Origin: Buxus sempervirens
Taxonomy: Eukaryota > Streptophyta > Magnoliopsida > Buxales > Buxaceae
DNA: 64,000 nucleotides
Direction of reading: 5' to 3'
Assembly (NCBI GenBank): GCA_947561395.2
Contig: OX387185.1
Coordinates: 43,658,602 to 43,722,601, forward strand
Program-made: the position numbers and the translations under genes
Notes under the pieces: generated by a model
Seen by the model: the letters and a program-made list of their open reading frames with translations, nothing else
Told to the model about the DNA's origin: nothing
The model's database searches: none
Shown: positions 21,411-35,900 of the stretch, one piece after another
Numbering within the stretch: position 1 is the first letter of the stretch
Layout of the letters: each line of letters begins with the position of its first letter

Positions 21411-24400
21411 ATGTCGAAGCTCATTTATACTTCCCATTTCAAAGCCTGGGATCATCGGAGTTCCTCAGCAATTCTCTTCAAACGTTCACTTTCGGTTCTT
21501 AATCGTTCCCGCTTTGAAACCCGAATATCTCCCAGCACTCCCCTTTCAAAGCGTATAATTCTTCTTCAGTCATTCGCCAATTCAGCTGTTCGACGGGAAT
21601 TTTTTGTTCGGGCGTTCGAATCCTCTTCCGAAACTAAGAGCGAGGAGGAATTGAAGAAGGACAAGGAAAAATCATCGTCTCCGTCCTTCTCTGACGCCAA
21701 AACTGAGTCCAGGTCTGCGGGTGATGACGGAAGTTCGAGAAAATCAATTGAAGATTATCCGAGCGGTGAATTTGATTTCAAGGAGATTAGTGGATGGAAA
21801 AGTTTTGTCGTGAAGCTCCGAATGCTCGTTGCATTCCCATGGGAGCGCGTTCGAAAGGGCAGTGTACTGTCCATGAAATTGCGGGGACAGGTTCTCTTTT
21901 CTTAATCTTTCCTTGTACTTTTAGTCTTGATTTTAGGTGTTGGGTTCTCAATATTCTGATAAGTCATGACATCGACTTCTTTTAGATAATTAATTTTAAG
22001 GGGGGATTTTAACAGGCTAAAATGGCCGTTCCATATCCAAATTGAGTTGAACAACATACATTTATTCCTTGTTAACTTGGCATCATTTATAATTTTAATT
22101 CAGATTATCAATACAAGGTGCTATCGTACTGATTATTTTTATGGGCAGAGGATGAGCTATTGCTAGACATTGTATCCTATTGCTTTTTCACTCTATGATC
22201 TCGAAGTTATTCTCAGAAAGTACTTCATTTGTATGATTTGAAATTCAGATGATTAATTCTAGAACAATAGATAACATTCCTAACTACTTATTCACACGAG
22301 GCAAATATAAGGTGATAACGTTAGATACTTCTCTTCTGGAGGATGTTGCCAATGTGGATTTTGTAGAATATCATGGTCTGTGAAAAGGCCTTAATCTTAG
22401 GCACTATCATGAATTTCCATAATCCTCTCAACACTTCCGAAGATATTCCTCCCCCCTTGTCCCATTTAGCCGATACATTATCGAAACCCACTCAAATCAA
22501 TCCTCCACATTTTTGAAACCTTTGACTGAATACTTTTATCTCTAAGATTTTATTAATTCTACCTGAATCACATTATGACATACAATTTCGGCAGCATGCT
22601 GGGGAAATTTCCTCAATATCCCCCATATTGGAATGAAAATGAGGGGAAATTCATTGGTTAATGAGTAATCTAGATGAATCAATCTCCATGGATGCCTCAC
22701 TGAGGACTAGGGGTGTAACTCAGTCCGGTTAAAACTGAACCCGAACCGACCCAAACCGACTTTGGTTTGGTTTGGTTCGGTTTTTATAGTTGTTTGGTTC
22801 GGTGTCGGTCCAAAAATCCCTAAACCAAACTAATTTGGTTTGGTTTTTAGTTGGATGCTCGATTAAACTGAACTGAACTGAAACTGAACCGAATTCATAT
22901 ATATTATAATATATAATCTATATTATATATATGTATATAATACAATATATGTTAAAACTTTGAAAATTACCTTTAACTTTAAGGATATTACGGAAAATAC
23001 CCTTGTTTGAGCAGAAGCATGTATTGGTATAACCCCAACCGAACTGAATTGATCTCATGTAACTCGGTGCGGTTTGGTTTGGGTTTTGGTTTTTCTCTTT
23101 ATTTTCGGTTTGGTTTTCAGTCTTGTAATTTCAGTTTCCAATTCAGTTCGGTTTGACTACAAATATTTTTGGTTTGGTCTTGGGTTGACCTCAACCCGAA
23201 CCGAACCAACCCGAGTTGCACCCCTAATGAGGACACCATCCATGTGACCACGGGCAGAGAGTCATCCATCTCTAGTGTGTCTGTCCTTGGTTACACACCT
23301 CTCAAACTGATTACAAGTGTGTGCTTCTCCCTTGGATCCTTGTGTGTTTCTGATGCATTCCTATTTTGGGCAAACATTTACTTGTGATTTTCTATAAAAC
23401 TGAAAATATGTTTCTAGCCAGAAACTATTATTTATCCATACTAAATTTTTATGAATTATGGATGGCTTGGACTAGTCTGAGTTACAAATTATGCTTAGTA
23501 AACAATCCCATCAAGCTGAAACTGGTTGTCCTGTTTGTAGTCCTATATATATTTTCTAACATTAATTGTTCGTAAAAATATCGTTTTTAATATACTGATA
23601 TGTTTATTTATAATCTTATTGTTTTCTGTTTCCAGATTTCTGAGCAGCTAAAGAGCCGTTTCTCTCCAGGATTATCTCTACCTCAAGTTTGTGAAAATTT
23701 TATAAAAGCAGCATATGATCCTCGTATCACTGGTATCTATCTTCATATAGAACCCTTGGACTGTGGGTGGGGAAAAGTTGAAGAGATACGGAGGCATATA
23801 CTGAATTTTAAGAAGTCAGGTTTGAGTCTTCACAAGTTTACAAAGAATGCTTGAATGTGATAAAAAAAATGTAGTTTAATAAAAAACTCATCAAACCTGC
23901 TGTAAATATCGGACATTTAAAGTTTTAGTAAATTGTAATATTTAGTGTATGTTAAAGTTCATTTGGTGTTTCTGCTTTTATGTTTTGATGGGCTTGACAA
24001 TGGATATAGTATGTTGTGAATATTGATTCTTATACATTATCTTCTCTTAAGTACACATCAGCTCCAGCTTTATGATCATGTTCTCATGAACTCCTGAATG
24101 TGATGTGGCTACATGACCAAAGTTATCTTACAACATTGGGTTGGCTTATTATCCAGGGTGTACAAGGACATTACCAACACCAGGAAAACAAGATGTGGCT
24201 TCTTCCAAGTACACGCCGCCTGCACCAATGTTGTTCCCTTTGCCAAAGTACACCTCCGGCATCAAAATATACCTATATTTTGCTAATTATACTATGAGCT
24301 TTCATTTAATTGGTGGTCCTTTTAGTCCGCTTCATGATTTTCCATATATATAAAATTTCCAGATGATTTATAAAAAAAAAAAAGAAGAAAAACTTTGGAT

Positions 24401-27400
24401 TCACTTATATACTCATCAGTAGCAAAGTTAATGGGTAACCATCTTCTTGAGTACCCATTAATCCCAATCCTATCAATTAGTTCCTGTTCTGACATCATGG
24501 AACCCAAAAAAAAAGGGAAAAAAGATCAGTTCTAGGCAATCACTTGAGGATCCATTGGGAACCATTCCAGATTCTTCACTTGTTGGGTACACAAGTATGC
24601 TATGTATTGATATACTATTAATCTGTTGCAAAGATGACAAATTATATTATGGTTTTGAGACATTTTACTGTTTGATTTTTTTGTAATAGTTTGTTAATAG
24701 TAAATACTCATTATATTTATCCCAAGACTAATTCATTGCTGGATGGCAGCCCATCATGCGATGGATAACATCCAATTTCAGGAATTCATGGACAGTTTGT
24801 CATTTTCAGCTTAGGGAGGGAAATGAGCACGGTTTATCTTGTCCAGCCTCACACTGTATTTTTTGTCTAGACTGTCCTACTTTCTTTGGGTACACTATCC
24901 GTGTACCATCATCTATGTTCTCATGCTTATTTTTAATATAATACTTCTGATTACAGATCAAAAAAAAAAAAAAAAGAATTAATTCATGACAAGAATGTGA
25001 AAAAACATGGAGCCTTAGTTACATTTTCCACACAGGAAAATATAATTTACTTTTTTATTTGCAAAATTCTTACGGTATTGCATTCAAAATCTTTGCATCC
25101 AAAGTTTTATCCTCTTATTGGGGACCTAATGCGTGTTTATGTGGTCTGTTTTGGTTCCAAAGTTTTTAGACTTGTATCCATATCCGATCAGAACCAAGTT
25201 GATACTTCAAATATGGTATGGCTCTAGTTATAGGCAGAACCAAGCTGTAAACCATTGGGACTCATAAACACTAGTTTCTCCTTGGAGTATTGATCACCTT
25301 TTTCAACTCACTCTTGTAGCTCCTTGAGGTTATGTTGTTGATCATCGATCAACTTACCATGTTATTTAATGTAAAATTATTATTTTTTTAATTGTTATTT
25401 GCTATTGTAGTAGTTGGTGAAACATGGTTAATAGTTTGGTTGTTAGAAATAATGAATTGATGATGGTGTGAACCAATTTTTAAAAGTTTTTTTTTTCTCT
25501 TTCCATTCTTGAACTTATATAGCCCTCTTATAGTTTTTTTTTTTGACTTTTTTGTGTGTGGTTTTTCTTAATTATCATTAAATTCAAATTCTTCTTGAGT
25601 TTTCTAACTTGCATTTGTATATCCAACCAAACTTCCTCATTGCATTTGTTTTTTATGCATTTTGAAAATATTGCTTGAGAGCAATTATTAATGCGAGATT
25701 AGCTTTCTTAGGGAACAAAATGTAAAGAGGCAGAATCTCAAGGACAAACAGTTTAATGATAATCATGAATTGGCTCAGCTGGTGAGGCATGTTTTATTTT
25801 TGTGGCTGTTCTTAAAAGGCAGATCTAAAGAAGTCACTAGCTGCACTAAGTTACTAATTGAGTGGTACCTCCCAAAAATCTGTTTGCATACTTGGGCTGT
25901 ACTTGTGTACATGTAAATTGTAAATATAAAGAGAGGTTGTGTGTGTATACTGTATCGGTTGTTTTTTGTATATGTTTTATTTGTTTGGGAAAGACCATGT
26001 GGATAACATGTTCCCAAATATTCATAATGATGTGTCGGACATTGTTCTAAGGTAGACTTAATGTTATTTTGTATATTTATGTTCTTTGTAATTTTCTTTT
26101 GCTTGTTCCATTAACAACGTTTGATTTAGCAACAACAATATGGGTTGTTTATGCCCGCTGTTCTCTGCTCAAGAACGGCATGAAGTTCCATTATTTTCTT
26201 CTCTCTCTCTGTCTCTCGACTGACACACACAGATACTGACTGTTTCTTTTTGATTATGTGTTTAGATTTCACTTTATGAACCATCCTAAACTAGGTTGGG
26301 TGTGATTTGTTTTGTCCATATTTTCTATTATCATAATCAGCCAATCCTAACTTTTTTTTTTCTTTTGATATGGAGGAATGTTAAATTTGACTATGAATTT
26401 TTGTGTAGGAAAGTTTGTCATTGGTTACATCCCAGCTTGTGGTGAGAAGGAGTACTACCTTGGTTGTGCTTGTGAAGAGCTATATGCTCCTCCTAGTGCT
26501 TATGTTGCGCTGTATGGTTTGGCAGTCCAAGCATCATTCCTTGGAGGTAACTTCTATTTGTATTTCCCTCATAATAATGCATGAAAATTGGATAAAAACT
26601 GGTTTACTAGCAGTAATTACTAGTTAGACTCAGAAGGAATATGTAATGAAGTACTTGCTTCATGGTAAATGGCTGGAACAGTCTACTGTATTCAAGGCTT
26701 ATATCCTTGTACTTGTAGGGCCTTTTAAAAAATACTGTTGTGGTTTATAATTTGCTCTTTGCATAGTTTATAGCCTGCTCTCTTAAACCATCTGTTGTGT
26801 CTGAGCTTTAGCTTAAAAATTGCTCTTGGTAGGATCCATTGGAAGAAGGATTTTCAGTAGAGAAATAGAAGAATGAAATGGATCTCCCTTACCTTCCTCT
26901 TCAATTGATGCTTCTAGATTTCTTTTCTATCCCCGGTGTTCTCTCATTGAGATCAGCTTTCTAAGAGTGTGGCTTTGTGTTCACATGACTCCTTGTTTGC
27001 AACATAAGTTCTGTTCTTCATTTCTTCTCTCTTGCAACATAATTTTTTTGTCGGTTTTTTACATATCCAGTATGGTGAGTCTTTCAATATGATTTGTATT
27101 TGCTACTAAAGACAACTCTTAATATGGAACATTATGAAAAAGAGATAGAAACCCATAGAGTAGGAACAAAAGACAGAGTAAAACCTCACTGTAAAATCAA
27201 TTAAAAAAAATTCCATCGACAGAAGTCCAGAAAGGGAAAGTCCAAAAGTTCAGGTAAAACCAGGGAGGGAGCTGCTTTTGTCTTCTAACAGAAATCACAA
27301 GCGCCACCAACCCTGAAAGAAACCATTCGCCAAAGCAGTCCACATCTTCCTTCCTTCGGTCGATTACCACAGCCATTGAAAAGTTCTGAACATGTGGAAA

Positions 27401-29861
27401 TACTTTGGATACTCCAAACAGAGAAACGAGGATCAAAACTTCACAACAAAAACAGATGACATGTATCATCCTTACTCTATGTGGAAAGAAAATGACTGCA
27501 CAAACACCAGTCCCTGTCAAATTGACCAATATGGTAATTTCATAGCGGGATGCGCACCAGGAAAAGCTCTCCACTTTAGGATTCCTATGTTTCATGATGG
27601 AGTGTCCTATGACAAAGACCTTCCCAAATCTGAAGAATTTACAGAATATTTGTGTAAGCAGTATGGGATCGTAATTTACTCAATCCCATTGATCTTGGCG
27701 CATTCCAACAAGGACAACAGGAGAGAATATTCCTCCATCTTCTACAAGGAAAACTGACAAGGGAAGTATATTTTCCATACAATTCTCCCTCCCTTTAAGG
27801 TTCACCTTGTATGTTTAATAAAAGAAATAAAAGAGCTTATAACCGGAGATATAATGGATGCAGTCCTGAGTAACTATCAAAACTTATATGGTAGTATTAT
27901 TACCTGAGAATATCCATTGTGCTACTATAGAAGCTTCTAATTGGAAGGTTTCTTGTGGTGGTTTTGTTTTTTCCTGTTATTGTTATTCATCTATTATAAA
28001 TTATAGGTATGAATGTCTAAAACTCCTGAGCTTGTTGGATATCAATTATAGTGCTGGCTGTATTTTCTGCTGACATGTGGTGGGATATCATTACCAAATA
28101 TTCTGCAGGTGCTTTTGAAAAGGCAGGAATTGAACCACAAGTGCAACGAATTGGTAAATACAAAAGTGCAGGTGATCTACTTACCCGCAAAAATATGTCT
28201 CCAGAAAATTGTGAGATGCTGACTTTGTTGCTTGATAACATCTATGGAAATTGGCTGGATAAAGTTTCTTCTACTAAAGGTCATTTCTCTCTCACTCAAT
28301 GATTGGGATTTGATGTATCAATAATAAATTTGGCTGCTTACATGGATTACCAAAACATTTCTTCCAGGGAAGAGAAGAGAAGAAATTGAGAACTTCATAA
28401 ATGAAGGTGTATACCAGGTTGAAAGACTGAAAGAAGAAGGTTGGATAACAGATATTTGCTATGATGATGAGGTACAAAACTCTCTGTGTCGTTTGACACA
28501 TAAATGTATAATATATTTTTTTTATAATTATTACAATTTATTTGCTAAATATGTTCATTATCAGCTTTCTCTGATATCGCTAAAGTGGGATAGATTTGTC
28601 TGTGAGTCTGCCTATTCTTAGTAATTCCTTTTCCATCATGCCACCACACCCCACACCCCCAAGCCTCCATTTACTCCTTCCCCTCTTTTCATTTTTCATT
28701 GACTTGAAACCTGAAAATATTAATACCAAACTATTCTCCTTCAGTAGTGTTTTCAGTGAGAAAACTTCTGATTTATAGAGAGACAATATCAGCTCTAACA
28801 TTCATCTGATTTCCTGTCAGCCTGCTGAAATTATAAGCAAAAATGTTGCAGGTTATTTGCACATAGTTTAGCTTTTCCCTAATTTTCAATGATTATTGTG
28901 TAATCATAATGAAGAAAATTGTTATGAATATATCCATGAGGTAGGTACTGAATTGTCTTTCCTGAATCTGCCATTTAATCTTCCTGCTTTGAATAGTGCA
29001 AGTTTTTTTCCAGATATTTCCTTAATTCTATTTGGGCATGCACAGGTTATCTCCATGTTGAAAGAAAGGTTGGGGATGAAGAAGGAAAAAATTCTTCCAG
29101 TTGTTGACTACAGGTAATCAGCTTTGATCTTGTAAGTTCGTCAGATAAATGTAGAAGCTGAATGCCATGGCACAATAATGTAGCAGCTGAATGCCACTGT
29201 TTCTTTTCATTTTGAAATCTGTATTCAACTCATTGAGATTTGTAAATCTTGTTGTTTTTTTATTTTTATTTTAGTTTTTATAACCATGAATGACCTTTTT
29301 AGTAGATAATCATCTTAATGTTTCCATGTTGTATGCTTAATGTCACTCAATCCTTCAGTTCTTCAGTTTCTTAACAAATTGCTCCTCATAAGTGGTTTAA
29401 AGTCTGGCTTGTACTGGGCCAGAGTGTCTGATATGTTATTGGATAAATCCGAAAAAAAAAAGCTTATTAAATGATCGGTATTATCTGGACATTAATTTTT
29501 GACCTTTTCAAAGTTCATAAAAATAGATTATTTGAGCATGGCAAGTAATCTTTTGACTTCTTGAGCTTGGAAACTACTCTTTTAAGCTCCAATTTTCATG
29601 AAGTTTAAGTTGAAGGATTTGGACATGCTTTTTAAAGGTTTGACTGTTCCAATTTGAATTGTCATCGATAGAGCTGGGTTTGATCTTCAAGCACTCATGA
29701 AGCTTGGTTCCTTTTCCTTGAGGTGAAAATGTTTACTTCTCAATTACCATTCAGATGAATCAGATCTACCCAAAACTAGTTAGGCATGACTATGTTTAAT
29801 CAGTTTGGATTGCTGTGATAAAACAAAACATGGATTTTGCTTAATAATGGATTTCATACAT

Positions 29862-29906
<45 letters not shown>

Positions 29907-32900
29907 GTGGTGGTGGATGTTTGATTTTTTCCTATAATATTTTTTAAAAAAAAACAAGTTTTATCATGATTTTATAGCATTTTGTAGTGAGAATAAATTT
30001 TTGGATTATTAATTTTGATCATATGACAATTTTAATTAATAAACTTTATTACTAATTATACTTAAATGGTTTTAGAAAAATGTCAAAGGGGGCCCAATGT
30101 TTTTCTTATATTGAGAAACATTGATTTCAACATTTATGTTATACTAGAAAAGATGCAAATGTGTTGCACTGCACGTGCGTGACGTGCACGTTGGTAAAAT
30201 TTTTTCATAAGTCATTATATTAGCATTTAACTTTTGATAGGAGAATGATATAAAAGCAAAATTATATGAGTTAATGAGAGTTAAATACGTCAGAATTGTT
30301 TTACATTTCAACTAAAACTTGAAGTCTTACATACCATAGTCAACAACTCAAAGAAAGTATAAATGGAAAAAGGAAAAAGAGCATCAAATAATAAAGATAT
30401 ATAATTCTCAACAATATCAAGATGATTCTGGATTAAAAAAAAATAATAATATGATAATAAGCTTTTACATCATGGTCTTAGGTAGTTTTTGTTTGTCTAG
30501 GATAGGAAAGTAAAGTTCTTCTTTTATTTGTAAAGTGAAGATTAGATGTTCATACAATGAATATTGAGTATCCATGTAACTATTTAAGCCAACCCATGAT
30601 ATCTACCCACATATCCCACACATTGCCCCACTGTGAATACACATCATTATTTATCCTATCTCTACATTCAAATGAAAACAACCTTCTTTATCATCTTTCA
30701 CTTTCAAACTAAAAAACCATCAACTTCCCTCCTCCATTCAAATTGTCCTATATTACTTAGTAACTACTCATGTATACGTGCAGTAATGCATGTGCCTCCC
30801 CTAGTATATAGCAAGCAAATGTAATAAGAACCAACTAAATAATTTTTTTTAATTAATTTCAAAGTCTTTTTTGGTAGCTAAATCGGTTGAGATTAATATT
30901 GGTAAACAAATATGAAAGAGAGAGGACGAAAATTTTTGAATAGATATGAAGTTGGTTTTTAAACTAAATATTATTTCTTGTTGATATAGTTTAATATAAT
31001 CTAAGCTCCAAGGCTTGATAGGTTTTACATTGTCACTCAAATCTGTTTTATGTTAGGATGGAATTGGATTGAGCTAAGTTTGTTAATACCTATATCAAGC
31101 CAATCTAAAATTAACCTCATATGTTTTATATTTTTTTCTTTTTTTCAAATTCTGTACAAACCAAAAGGCATTCTATAAATCTTGGTTTCTCAATAGGGGT
31201 GTTCATGGGCTAGGCGGAGTGACTAGCCTGTTCTTGAACCGGCTTGGTCATGGATTTGTTGACTACAAGGCCTGGCTTGGATTGCTTTTGAAAAGCCTGA
31301 AAAACGTTTGGGCGGGCTTGGTCATGTATGAGAAGCCATAAGCCTGCCCGGCCCAATTTTATATATATAGGTTAAAAATTTAAAATCTTTATTGGTTTTT
31401 TGCTACTTTAATATTTTATGCTTTTTCTTATAAATCTAGAAAGGTACATCCGCATTGTAATACTTGTTGTTTAGCTTAATCCCAACATCAAAATTTTTTT
31501 AATTATTAGAAGAAAAAAATTCAAATTAGTTTTTTTGAAATTAGATGTATAAGTAATTATTGTCGGGCGGGCTTGGGTTTTTAAATCTTTTTTTTGGACG
31601 GGCTTGGTCATAAAGTACAAGCTTGATGTCTGAGTTGGGCAGGATTGGACAAAAACCACATGGCTTATACATGACCTATGGCCCGGCCCGAACCCGCCTA
31701 GAGATTAGCCCTACTTCTCAATAAAGCCTTGATTATTGTGGATAATTTTGCAGGAAACATATTTTCTGAACTTAGCTTTCTTACAAGCCTGCACATACAC
31801 ATCGGGTTCAGTTGTTGGAAACCAAGGATGGAAATTTCGCGTTTCGCCGACATTTCGCTGGCGAGCTCCAGAGAAATTTCAGGGAAATTTCGCCTAAATG
31901 AGGGAATATTTCCCCACATTTTTCCCAGTGATGAGAAATAGGGAAATATGTGTTTTATTGTTTTTTTTTTTCACTTTTTATTGTATTTTTTTGGTTTAAT
32001 AAATTTATAATAAATGCATACATGTGGAAATCTGGGGAAATTTGGCCAGATTTTACCAAATTTCGCCAACATTTTTCGAAATTTCGCTGAAATCAGGGAA
32101 ACTGGGGAAATCTCGTTTTCCCTAGACATTTCGTGTCTCTGACCTTAAAAAATCGAAATTTCGGCAAAATGTCAATCCATGTTGGAAACAAATCTATAAG
32201 CTCAGGTGAGAGCTCCAACATAAACACCAATTCAAGAATTAAGATTATGTCTCAACAATTGGCTTGATGACGAAATCATGAACCCGATCCATAAACTTCT
32301 AGGACCAAAGTGTATAAAGTTGGCATTATTGGCGGAGGAGTTTTTATTTGCTTCCACTCTAGGTTACATTCTCAAATTACATTACGATGCTCTAGTAGCA
32401 ATCAAATTTGCATTGGCAATAGATCCACAAGTGGATAAAATTGATTAGCTAAAATTACAAAGTAATTACAAAAATAACAAAAATTTTTTTAGAAAATGAC
32501 AAGTATCTCCTCACAATAAAAATGAAAAAAGCACCAATCACTAAGTTTGAATCCTTGAAGGCATTTTTCTACAGCATTTTTATACGACAAGACTTGCTTA
32601 AATTAGCCAGTCCTCACTTTATATGGCAAGGAAATATTCAACATATGATTATGTGACAAAGCTTTTTGGGAGGTGAAGGTTGTATGGTGAAAGGATGAGA
32701 GATGGTGAAAGTGGGGTTCTTATGGAAATGGAATTGAAAAAGAAGAGTGCTAATGGGTGAGATAGGGTTCGGTAGCTGTAGAGAGATTGGGATAGAAGAA
32801 GATAATGGTTTGTAAGGGAGGATGAAGATGAGTGAAGATGAGAGAGAGATCCTTCTCCTAATGAAGGTCTCAACCTTTTTTTATGGTCAATCTCCCCTTG

Positions 32901-35900
32901 TTTAACTCCTCATCTCTCGATTGTCTCATCCTTTTTTTTTGGGATTCTTGCTCTCTCTCCCTAAACGACGACTTGGGGGAGGGGGGGGGGGGAGAGTGTG
33001 TTGCTCTCTCCTTAAATGAAGTCTTTGGAGAGAGAGAGGGACGTCCTGGGGAGAGAGAAACAAGTAGGGGGGAGAGAGGGATGTCTTGGTGAGAAAAAGG
33101 AAGAGGGAGAGAAGCGGGGAGGAGAAAAATGAGAGATGTGGAAATTTGGACCTACATTATGGATATTAATGGAATGCAACTTATTTCTAATGTCGGTGAA
33201 ATCTCAAGATTGACTTTCAAAAAGTACACATGTATATGTAATTGGGTTGTAATTTGGGATAACTTATTTGGTTATTAATGGTGAGATATAAAACATCATT
33301 GAATTATTCAAAGGGGGAAGATTTTTTAAATGACCAAAAACCCATCATCATATAAAAAATTCCTCTACGTGACAAACAAATAATGTTGACTTTAATAGAA
33401 TAATCGAGGGTGATTATGTAAAAATCTATTAGAAAAATATTGAAGTTATCAATTGGCTTAAGAATTACGGCACATTGGTCCAAATGAATATCAAGCATCT
33501 TTGACCATTGGATTGTTTTAATCAGTTAGTTTGTTACTTGAAAAAGTCAATTTTTTTTAGCATGAATTCTCTTTATGAAATTTGCTTAAAGGGTTGAAAA
33601 AAAATATCAAATTAATCCATTAATTGTATTATGTAAAGGCGCGTGGATTTGGACTGAAACTGTGCCTCCTTTATTGCTTGATAATATTTTTAAATTATGT
33701 GAATGTTATAAAAATCATTATATTCTTATAGACCAGGTATGGGATTGTTTTAACATTGGAATTTAGTCCAGTGTTTATATTCTTCATCTTTTAAATAGAC
33801 CAACGACATGCATTTTTATTTTTTTATATCATTTAATATTTAACTTAATTCTAATAAAAAAATTTATTACAATTGTTGAAATATAGTTAATTGTTACTAA
33901 CATTTCCTACTACAACAAATTATTACCTATTATTTTTTTTCATCTGGATTTTTTTCATGTAGATTTTAATATATGTGATATTCTTCAACTTTCTTGGCCT
34001 TTTTAATCAGCATCTCAGTTGGAGAATTGGACATTGGATGGTGCTATGATCAGTGAATTCCTGGAAATAAGAGGGGAAAATATGCATTCTAAGCAGCATA
34101 CATGTTCATGGTAGTGTACTCACTTGATTGGCACAATATTCGGCCAAAGGTTTCCATAAGTCATGTGCCCTGTCAAAGTTAGAACAATAGATGAGTATAT
34201 TGGATTTAGACCACAGCCATGTTTATTTTGACCATTGATACAATCTGTGATAATGAAGCATTAATGCATCCTATGTGCATATAATATTTGTTCTTGTTTA
34301 TTTAGGAACTTTAAAAAAAAAGGAACTACATAATCTTTTGATATTTTCCTTGGGGGTTTGACAAGCCATGTTTTTGTTGTTTTGATATATTTTTTAGGCA
34401 GTCCATTTGATTTGAACTGGAATGGACTGGTTTAGTCTGAATGTTCTTTGTCTAAGGAAATGCATGGTGAAATGACTGGTATAGTGAAGCTTTCAGTGGG
34501 ACATAATCTACCAAGTTATTAATCTAGTTTAGATACTCTTACCATATCGTGGTCTTTTTCTTATGATATTTCAAGAGCTAATGAAACCTTTTAATTGAGG
34601 ATGTTAAAAGCCTTGGTAGTTAGGTGATCACCTAGGAAAAATTTTCTGAAGCAATTCATTTTACATGATTATGTAGTTGTCTTGCATACAAGATTTTCAA
34701 GGGAGAACATTTTTTGATGCCTATTGCTCATTAGTCAGTACCTCTCAAATTCTGCAAGATGCTGCATCTATGAATGTTAAAAAATGTGCAATGTAGTCCT
34801 TTGGGGAAGATTTTCACAATTTACTCTAATAAGTACCCACTTATGAACCAACATCATAGATTTTAGGATTATGTAGTTATCTTGGAGGAGGTGTATGGAA
34901 GCATTCTGTTTTCTGTGTGCATTGTTATTAACTAGAATGTTAAGCTCACTAATGATGCAATTTTATCTGAATATTGATTTCACATGCCTGATAGTCAGTG
35001 ATATTCCCACCTAAAGGAGCACAATAATGTTGAATTTATGAACATTCATTTGAGCTAATTGTAGGAAATATGCTAGAGTCAGAAACTGGACACTTGGTTT
35101 ATCAGGAGCCAAAGATCAAATAGCTGTAATCCGAGCCTCTGGCAGCATAAGCCGTGTGCGTAGTCCACTTAGTTTACCTGGTTCAGGTATTATTGCTGAG
35201 CAGTTCATTGAGAAGATCCGTAGTGTAAGAGGTAAGCATGAAATATAATATCTGCTGTATTTGCATTCCAATGAGATGTAGTTTGAATTCTCTTATTAGA
35301 AAATTTACTGTATGACTATGATGTGGAACTGGACTGTATTCGAGTGATGATAGCAGAGCAGACACATTATACTACCATTAGTTATTCAAGCTTTTCTAAG
35401 TTGCTTATGAAGAAAGGAACTTGATTGTATGGGCATAGACTATGATGTGCCTGGTGTTATACTTTTCCTTCCCCCCTCTCCTCCTCCTCTTTTATTTTAC
35501 CATCTTAAACTGGACAAACAAAAATGAAGCAAGATACAGATGTTTACATGGAAAAGGAACCACAAGGGTTAAGAGACGGAAAGTACAAACACATATCCCT
35601 CAAATCAGGAGTCTGAGTTTTCATCTTTGGTTGGCAACTCGAATATTTTTTGGCTTGTGGTTGACAAATACTTGTTTTCGTTCTAGTTGTTTTTATTGTT
35701 GTTAAATATCCCTGCTTTCATATACTTGTTAGCCAACTTTCGAATTTTTTTATAAGCATAATTTTCTGGGATGTCATTCCTTTAAGTGAGTGTATAATCC
35801 AAAGCCTCAACCAAAAAAAAAAAAAAGTGTATAATCCAATGCAAAAACACTGACCAAACACATGCCTTATGCCTTACCCTTTGTAAATCTTGCTATTTTC

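Noticed and set aside
24740..24976. Possible LINE 3' end with A15-16 in SPPA intron 2
   Set aside because: Sequence before the poly-A looks like a retroposon 3' UTR, but the candidate flanking repeat (TAATTCAT) is only 8 bp and no coding remnant is seen.
27392..27757. 121-codon open frame in SPPA intron 3, and an overlapping 132-codon frame on the other strand
   Set aside because: No recognised domain on either strand. It is inside an intron of an intact gene and followed by AATAAA-rich sequence; it may be a retroposed fragment, but I could not identify its source.
32640..33140. GA-rich stretch with G11-12 run and open frames in SPPA intron 6
   Set aside because: Low-complexity purine tract; the frames encode Ser/Leu or Glu/Arg runs without domain structure.
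34304..34326. Possible fifth micro-retroinsertion (AGGAACT repeats around TT-A8)
   Set aside because: The repeats are only 7 bp and the body is 2 nt, so slippage or chance is as likely.
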